Assembly: GCA_902571055.1 (NCBI GenBank)
Contig: CACGAM010000002.1
Location: 62,001-126,000, forward strand
From: an uncultured Pelagibacteraceae bacterium
GTDB lineage: Bacteria; Pseudomonadota; Alphaproteobacteria; Pelagibacterales; Pelagibacteraceae
Direction: 5' to 3'
Length of the DNA: 64,000 nucleotides
The notes under the pieces were generated by a model. It did not search any database. It worked only from the letters and a program-made list of their open reading frames with translations, and was not told the origin of the DNA. Made by a program: the position numbers and the translations under genes. Position 1 is the stretch's first letter. Each line of letters starts with the position of its first letter. Of this stretch, positions 58,696 through 64,000 are shown piece by piece.

Positions 58696-59591
58696 AAAGA
58701 CACAAACATCATTTTAAAATTGCATTAGCTTTAGCTGTATCAGCGGGAGCTTGGGGAATTTACTGGTTGCCTCAGAGATATTTAGAAGCTGGAGGTTTAA
58801 CTGGTGGATGGGGAACAATAGCTCAAATGATAATAGGTGTTCTTTTATTGCTGCCTATTGCAATATGGCGAGGTTTTAAAAAAAAAGATACAGGTTTTGA
58901 GCTCCCAGTTACAGGATTTCTAGTTGGTGGAGGCTTTATTTGTTACGCGCTTAGTTTTCTTTTAACAGATGTAATAAGAGCACTAATATTATTTTATATG
59001 ACACCTATATGGACAACAATCTTCGAAATAATGTTTTTAAAAAAAAAGCCAGGGTGGCAAAGAGCTGTAACGTTAACTTTAGCTCTGGCGGGCTTATGGA
59101 TTGTATTTAGTAAAAATACTATTCTGCCCTTACCAGAAAATGCTGGAGATTGGATTGCATTAATAGGAGGTGCTATGTTCGCCGGTGGAATGATAAGGCT
59201 TGAAATAGTTAAAACAGATGGTGTGTTTCCGATTATTTTTTCATTCTTTTTTTATGGCGCTTTATTTAATATAGCTGCAGGATTTATTTTATCTGAATAT
59301 TTAGGTCCAATGCCTAATTTGGATGCGTTTATATCAATGTCTTTTTTTCTAATTTGTCTTTCTATTTTTTATTTCATCCCAACTGGAATAGTGATCTTAT
59401 GGGCTCCAAGTAAGTTGGGTGCAGGCTTATGTTCAATATTATTTTTAACCGAAATTGTTGTTGGAGTAGTGAGTTCTAGTCTTTTGACTGATGAACCGTT
59501 CGGATGGAGAGAGGTCGTTGGAAGCGCAATGATTATTTTAGGCGGTATTTTAGCAGTTGTTCTGTCTCCAAAAGACGATAAAGCTACTTAA
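58692..59591 (+). CDS. DMT-type (EamA) transporter
   Basis: Multiple TM helices, EamA-like repeats. Confidence 0.8.
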   Translation: MKRHKHHFKIALALAVSAGAWGIYWLPQRYLEAGGLTGGWGTIAQMIIGVLLLLPIAIWRGFKKKDTGFELPVTGFLVGGGFICYALSFLLTDVIRALILFYMTPIWTTIFEIMFLKKKPGWQRAVTLTLALAGLWIVFSKNTILPLPENAGDWIALIGGAMFAGGMIRLEIVKTDGVFPIIFSFFFYGALFNIAAGFILSEYLGPMPNLDAFISMSFFLICLSIFYFIPTGIVILWAPSKLGAGLCSILFLTEIVVGVVSSSLLTDEPFGWREVVGSAMIILGGILAVVLSPKDDKAT

Positions 59592-60745
59592 TATTTATCA
59601 TTAACTATATCTATCAACATATTTATCATGTCTTTTTTGTAACTTTCTTTAGTAGCTGATTTAGTTTCAAGGACTGAAAAAAAAGCAGCTACATTTCCTG
59701 TTTTAAGATTAATTGCTAAATACTGACCACCATAACCAGAATGACCAATGACATTTCCTGAAGTCATAGTTGAATTGGAATAGTATAAATATTTATTTTT
59801 TGATAGCTCCATATATTTTGGACAAATATTTTTAATTGTTTGATTTAAAAACTTTACGGATCCAATTTGTCTTTTTCCAACCCCTTTACCTTTTCTTGCA
59901 AATAAAAGTCCCATTCTTAAAAAATCTCTTGTAATTAAACATCCTCCACCTGATAACCATGGCATTCCATATCTATCCGATGCAATATAAAGACCATCTT
60001 CAAATCCCGCTGCCTCTACTACTGATAAGACCCAATCTCTTAAAGGTATTCCACTAATTTTTTCAATTATTAATCCAATAACATCTGTATTTGCAGATTT
60101 ATAAAGTGCGTATTCAGAATTATTTTTTAAACCTCTATTTTTAATATTTTTTATAGTATTTAAATATTGTTCTTGGCTTAGTTTAATCTGTCCTGATTTC
60201 GGTAGCCGCCAACCTCCAACAGGTTCGTGCATAAATGAAGATGAATATGCTTTGGTGTAGTCTTCTGTATATGCGTTTACAACATTCATGTTTAAAATAT
60301 CTTGAACTTTTGCGTTTGCATATCCACTACCTATTTTAGGAAGATAGTATGAAACATTTTTGTTTAAATTAATTTTCTTATTCTTTAAAAGCTCACCTAC
60401 AAATAAATTTGCAAACATTTTAGTAATCGACATTATTGTTTGAGGTTGGCTATAAGAAAAATCTTTTGCATATTTTTCAAACAAGATACTTTGACCATTT
60501 CCGACAATTAAAGAACAGAAAGATTTGCTCTTTGTTAATCTTTTAACAAGGGGCTTTACTCCAATTTTTTTTTTGTAATTTTTTTTAAGTTTTAAAACCA
60601 AGTCTGACCTCAAAAAAAGCCCATATCTATTTATTTTGTGAAGGTTTCTATAACCAAATCTTCTTGTTTTAGGAAGATTCCATAAAGCTTTGTTATCTTT
60701 GATAGTAGCTAGCTCAGGATTTTTATATGATATTATTTTAGCCAA
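59588..60745 (-). CDS. Serine hydrolase, beta-lactamase/class C PBP family
   Basis: TIMSITKMFANL (SxxK), YKSANTDVIG (YxN), GHSGYGGQYL. Confidence 0.88.
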   Translation of the reverse strand: MAKIISYKNPELATIKDNKALWNLPKTRRFGYRNLHKINRYGLFLRSDLVLKLKKNYKKKIGVKPLVKRLTKSKSFCSLIVGNGQSILFEKYAKDFSYSQPQTIMSITKMFANLFVGELLKNKKINLNKNVSYYLPKIGSGYANAKVQDILNMNVVNAYTEDYTKAYSSSFMHEPVGGWRLPKSGQIKLSQEQYLNTIKNIKNRGLKNNSEYALYKSANTDVIGLIIEKISGIPLRDWVLSVVEAAGFEDGLYIASDRYGMPWLSGGGCLITRDFLRMGLLFARKGKGVGKRQIGSVKFLNQTIKNICPKYMELSKNKYLYYSNSTMTSGNVIGHSGYGGQYLAINLKTGNVAAFFSVLETKSATKESYKKDMINMLIDIVNDKY

Positions 60746-61193
60746 ACTTTAAAGACTTATTTTTTTCATACTTTTGATGGTAGCCCTCAGCCTTACAATA
60801 ATTTTTTTCTTTTGAAACCTTTGTTGAAACTTTTCCATCTAGTTTTTTATTCATTTCATCTAATACTTTTTCAGCAATCTTTTTTTCCTCATCATTTGCA
60901 TAAAAAATTTCTGATCTATATTGAATCCCAACATATGTACCTTGTCGATTAACTTGTGTAGAGTCGTGAAGTTCAAAAAATAATCTAACCATATCCTCAT
61001 ATGATTTTGTTTTTTCATCATACTGAACTTTTACTACTTCTATATGACCTGTATCACCACCACATACAGCTTTATATGTTATATTTGGCTCATCCCCACC
61101 ACAATATCCACACTCAGTAGATATTATTCCATCAATACCTTCGTATTTTTTTTCGTCCCAAAAACAACCTATTCCGCCAATGAATGTTTTCAT
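60738..61193 (-). CDS. msrA: Peptide-methionine (S)-S-oxide reductase
   Basis: GCFW active site, CGGDTGHIEVVKVQYD, NRQGTYVGIQYRS. Confidence 0.92.
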   Translation of the reverse strand: MKTFIGGIGCFWDEKKYEGIDGIISTECGYCGGDEPNITYKAVCGGDTGHIEVVKVQYDEKTKSYEDMVRLFFELHDSTQVNRQGTYVGIQYRSEIFYANDEEKKIAEKVLDEMNKKLDGKVSTKVSKEKNYCKAEGYHQKYEKNKSLKFG

Positions 61194-61207
61194 AAGTTAA
61201 TAATATA

Positions 61208-62119
61208 TTAATTTTTTAGAATTGATATTGCTTTTATTTCTTCTACTCCAATACCACAGCATCCACCGATTATCTGAGCTCCGTTATTTTTCCAACTTTT
61301 GGCTTTATCTAAATAATCTTTTGGTTGAATGTTATCTATAAATTTCCACTTAGGTTTTTCAAAATAACCTCGGTTTGGATATGCGCCAATTATCTGATTA
61401 TAATTATCTTTTAATATTTTTATAGCCTCATCTGTAACACTCATATTTGAATGTGCTACTAAGATTGGTCCTGTGTGAATTTGTTTAAATTTATACAATG
61501 ACTCTTTAAAATTTTCATAAATCTGTGGTTTATCATTTTTTACGTCATCATCATATCCAAGATAAATTTCCTTATTTTTGTCGAATACGCACGATATAGA
61601 GAGCCAAATAGGTAAATTTATATTCTTAGAACATTTTAAAAGAGCTTCAACGATTTCTGATTGAGATGACATTGCCTCTAATATTATTAAATCAACGCCT
61701 GAATTAGATAAAATTTTTAAATGCTCATTAAAACTGGGTAACATATTTTCTAGTCCATCTTTTAAAAAATAACCGTAAGTAGATACTGATCCTGCGACAG
61801 CAACATTCCTCCCACTAGCTGCATCTTTTGCAATTTTAACACTTTTTAAATTACATTCCTCAATTAGGTTTTCATAACCATATTTTTTCATAGATATAGG
61901 TGTAGAGGCATATGTATTTGTAGTAATCACATCGGCACCTGCATTGATATAATTTTTATGAACTTTTAATAATTCATTTGGGCTATCTATAGAACACCTC
62001 CCACACCATAAACCTTTATCCATTTTTGCACCGAGTTTTTGAAGTTCTCCCCCAATACCTCCGTCTAAAATTATCGTCTTACCTTGATTTAATTTTTCCT
62101 CAATAAATGAATATGTCAT
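61208..62119 (-). CDS. Homocysteine S-methyltransferase family protein
   Basis: ILDGGIGGELQKLG, GADVITTNTYASTP, IIGGCCGIG. Confidence 0.88.
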   Translation of the reverse strand: MTYSFIEEKLNQGKTIILDGGIGGELQKLGAKMDKGLWCGRCSIDSPNELLKVHKNYINAGADVITTNTYASTPISMKKYGYENLIEECNLKSVKIAKDAASGRNVAVAGSVSTYGYFLKDGLENMLPSFNEHLKILSNSGVDLIILEAMSSQSEIVEALLKCSKNINLPIWLSISCVFDKNKEIYLGYDDDVKNDKPQIYENFKESLYKFKQIHTGPILVAHSNMSVTDEAIKILKDNYNQIIGAYPNRGYFEKPKWKFIDNIQPKDYLDKAKSWKNNGAQIIGGCCGIGVEEIKAISILKN

Positions 62120-62124
62120 TTAAA

Positions 62125-62508
62125 CTATTTGTTATTTGTAAATGCACAGATTTTGTTCCCATCTAAATCGCGAATATATGAATAGTAAACACCAGAACCC
62201 TCAGGTCTTTCACCACCACTTCCTTCACTAGTACCACCGGCTTTTAAAGCAATCTCGTGAAATTTATCTACTATTTCTCTTGATGAAACTAAAAAAGAAA
62301 CTTGTGTTCCATTTCCAAATGTTGCAGTTTTTTTATTTGCAGGTTTAGTTACATAAAATTCAATACTACCATCACCATTATTTTGTGTGTAGCCTGCACA
62401 AACATCATCAGTATCTTTTCTCATTAAATTTATAATTTTTAGAACTTCATCATAAAAAATAATTGCCTTATCAAGATTGTTAGTTCCAACCATTACATAA
62501 CCAATCAT
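62125..62508 (-). CDS. VOC/glyoxalase superfamily protein
   Basis: GYVMVGTNNLDKAIIFYDEVL ... YYSYIRDLDGNKICAF. Confidence 0.9.
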   Translation of the reverse strand: MIGYVMVGTNNLDKAIIFYDEVLKIINLMRKDTDDVCAGYTQNNGDGSIEFYVTKPANKKTATFGNGTQVSFLVSSREIVDKFHEIALKAGGTSEGSGGERPEGSGVYYSYIRDLDGNKICAFTNNK

Positions 62509-62509
62509 T

Positions 62510-63943
62510 TCAATTTTTCCACTCGGTGATTGTTTTAACTTCTAAATATTCATGAAGGCCCCATGTTCCACCCTCACGTCCGTTTCCAGATTGTCTATAT
62601 CCCCCAAAAGGTGTCCCTGAGTCTGCGGGTTTATGATTTACATAAACAATTCCTGATCTTAATTTCTTTGAGACTCTTTTAGCTTTTTCCTTGTCTTCTG
62701 TTTGTAGATAATTTCCAAGCCCATATTCAGTATCATTTGTTATTTTGATAGCTTCCTCTTCATTTTCGAAAGGTATTATAGACAAAACTGGACCAAATAT
62801 TTCCTCTTTTGCTATTCTCATGTCATTATTTACATCAGTAAATACAGTTGGTTTTATAAAGTAACCTTTTTTAAAGTTTTCAGGTTTGTCTGGTCCTCCT
62901 GCAACTAAAGTTGCACCCTCATCTATTCCACTTTTAATAAGGCTTTGAATTTTATCAAACTGAGTTTTAGATATTACAGGACCAATATGTTCGCCAGCTT
63001 TTGATGCTAAATCTACTTTAATTTTATTTGCTTCATCTACAGCTTCTTCGACTGCTCTCTTATAAATGGATTTTTCAACTAACATTCTTGTTGGAGCATC
63101 ACAAGATTGTCCCGAATTACTCATGACATTTCTAATTCCATCTCTAACCGCATCTAGATAGGAGTCTGCGAAAACAATATTTCCACCTTTGCCACCTAAT
63201 TCTAAACAAACTCTTTTAATAGTATCAGCTGCATTTTTAGTTATTAATTTTCCTGCTCTAGTAGAACCTGTAAAAGAAACCATATCAACATCAGGATGCC
63301 CTGATAAGTCTGTTCCAACACCCGGACCATCTCCATTGACTAAATTAAAAACACCAGCAGGAAAACCTGCCTCATGTATCATTTCTGCAAATAACATTCC
63401 TGAAAGTGGAGCAATTTCTGAAGGCTTTAATATCATAGTGCATCCTGTTGCAAATGCGGGTATCACCTTTAGTGCAATTTGATTTATAGGCCAGTTCCAA
63501 GGAGTTATTAAACCACATACTCCAATCGGTTCATAAACAATGTGATTAACGGAACCATTATCAAATCCAGGTTCAAAGTTAAAATCTTTTAATCTTTTAA
63601 TAAAATCCTCTATGTGACCTGCGCCTGATGAAGTTTGATTTGCAGAGCACCAATCTTTAGGACAACCTAATTCAGTTGTAATTGCATCCGTCATATCATC
63701 CCATCTTGCTTTGTATATCTTTAGAAGTTTTTCTAATAATAGTAACCTTTCTTCTTTAGAAGTTTCTTTCCATGTTTCAAAGGCATTTCTTGCAGCCTTT
63801 ACAGCAGAATTTGTATCATCTGAACTTCCTAAGTTAATAACAGCACACACCTCTTCAGTAGAGGGATTGATAACTTCAAAATTATTCGGGTTTTTTGGAT
63901 CTACCCATTCACCATTTATATAAAACTTTTTTTTATCTAACAT
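62510..63943 (-). CDS. NAD(P)-dependent aldehyde dehydrogenase (paralog of 5279-6712)
   Basis: FTGSTRAGKLITKNAA, LELGGKGGNIVF, GQSCDAPTRMLVE. Confidence 0.93.
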   Translation of the reverse strand: MLDKKKFYINGEWVDPKNPNNFEVINPSTEEVCAVINLGSSDDTNSAVKAARNAFETWKETSKEERLLLLEKLLKIYKARWDDMTDAITTELGCPKDWCSANQTSSGAGHIEDFIKRLKDFNFEPGFDNGSVNHIVYEPIGVCGLITPWNWPINQIALKVIPAFATGCTMILKPSEIAPLSGMLFAEMIHEAGFPAGVFNLVNGDGPGVGTDLSGHPDVDMVSFTGSTRAGKLITKNAADTIKRVCLELGGKGGNIVFADSYLDAVRDGIRNVMSNSGQSCDAPTRMLVEKSIYKRAVEEAVDEANKIKVDLASKAGEHIGPVISKTQFDKIQSLIKSGIDEGATLVAGGPDKPENFKKGYFIKPTVFTDVNNDMRIAKEEIFGPVLSIIPFENEEEAIKITNDTEYGLGNYLQTEDKEKAKRVSKKLRSGIVYVNHKPADSGTPFGGYRQSGNGREGGTWGLHEYLEVKTITEWKN

Positions 63944-63963
63944 AAATTATTGTAGCATAATTG

Positions 63964-64000
63964 TTAAATTTCATAACCTTTTTTTTGAATTTCAAAATCT
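63964..64000 (-). CDS. C-terminal end of a further minus-strand gene (…DFEIQKKGYEI*)
   Basis: Open minus-strand frame from the right edge ending at TAA. Confidence 0.3.
   Translation of the reverse strand, partial: DFEIQKKGYEI

Noticed and set aside
63189-63923. Plus-strand ORFs 63189-63482 and 63711-63923
   Set aside because: Antisense to the ALDH gene; shadow frames
1-64000. CRISPR arrays, prophage, transposons, tRNA/rRNA genes
   Set aside because: Scanned by eye; no regular direct repeats with spacers, no transposase/integrase motifs, no cloverleaf-like GC-rich segments in the very short intergenic gaps

Overview
This 64 kb window is an AT-rich, very compact bacterial chromosome segment. 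Composition, gene content and near-absent intergenic space suggest a streamlined marine alphaproteobacterium of the SAR11/Pelagibacterales type; that placement is inference, with no search run. I recognise about 54 complete or edge-truncated protein genes. I found no rRNA, tRNA, CRISPR array, transposase or phage module. Main blocks: (i) 1.0-7.9 kb, M19 dipeptidase, 554-aa unknown, DUF3726-like protein, ureohydrolase, ALDH and a convergent ArgE-like deacetylase; (ii) 8-22 kb housekeeping genes (aconitase, BamB, photolyase, glycerol kinase, glutathione synthesis); (iii) 22-33 kb, a C1 region (Fhs, PurE/K) plus an operon joining a betaine-type ABC binding protein and permease to MetF-like and DmdA/GcvT-like proteins; (iv) 33-37 kb, an autotransporter-like surface protein flanked by a methyltransferase, a CysC-like kinase and a nucleotidyltransferase; (v) 38-55 kb, a probable gamma-butyrobetaine/carnitine to glycine betaine catabolic island with betaine-type ABC transporters; (vi) 55-64 kb transport and oxidoreductase genes. 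The most interesting candidates are the transporter-coupled demethylase operon, the carnitine island, and the unknown pair next to the ureohydrolase. All 11 tail-to-tail gene pairs meet within -6 to +5 nt, usually with interlocked stop codons.
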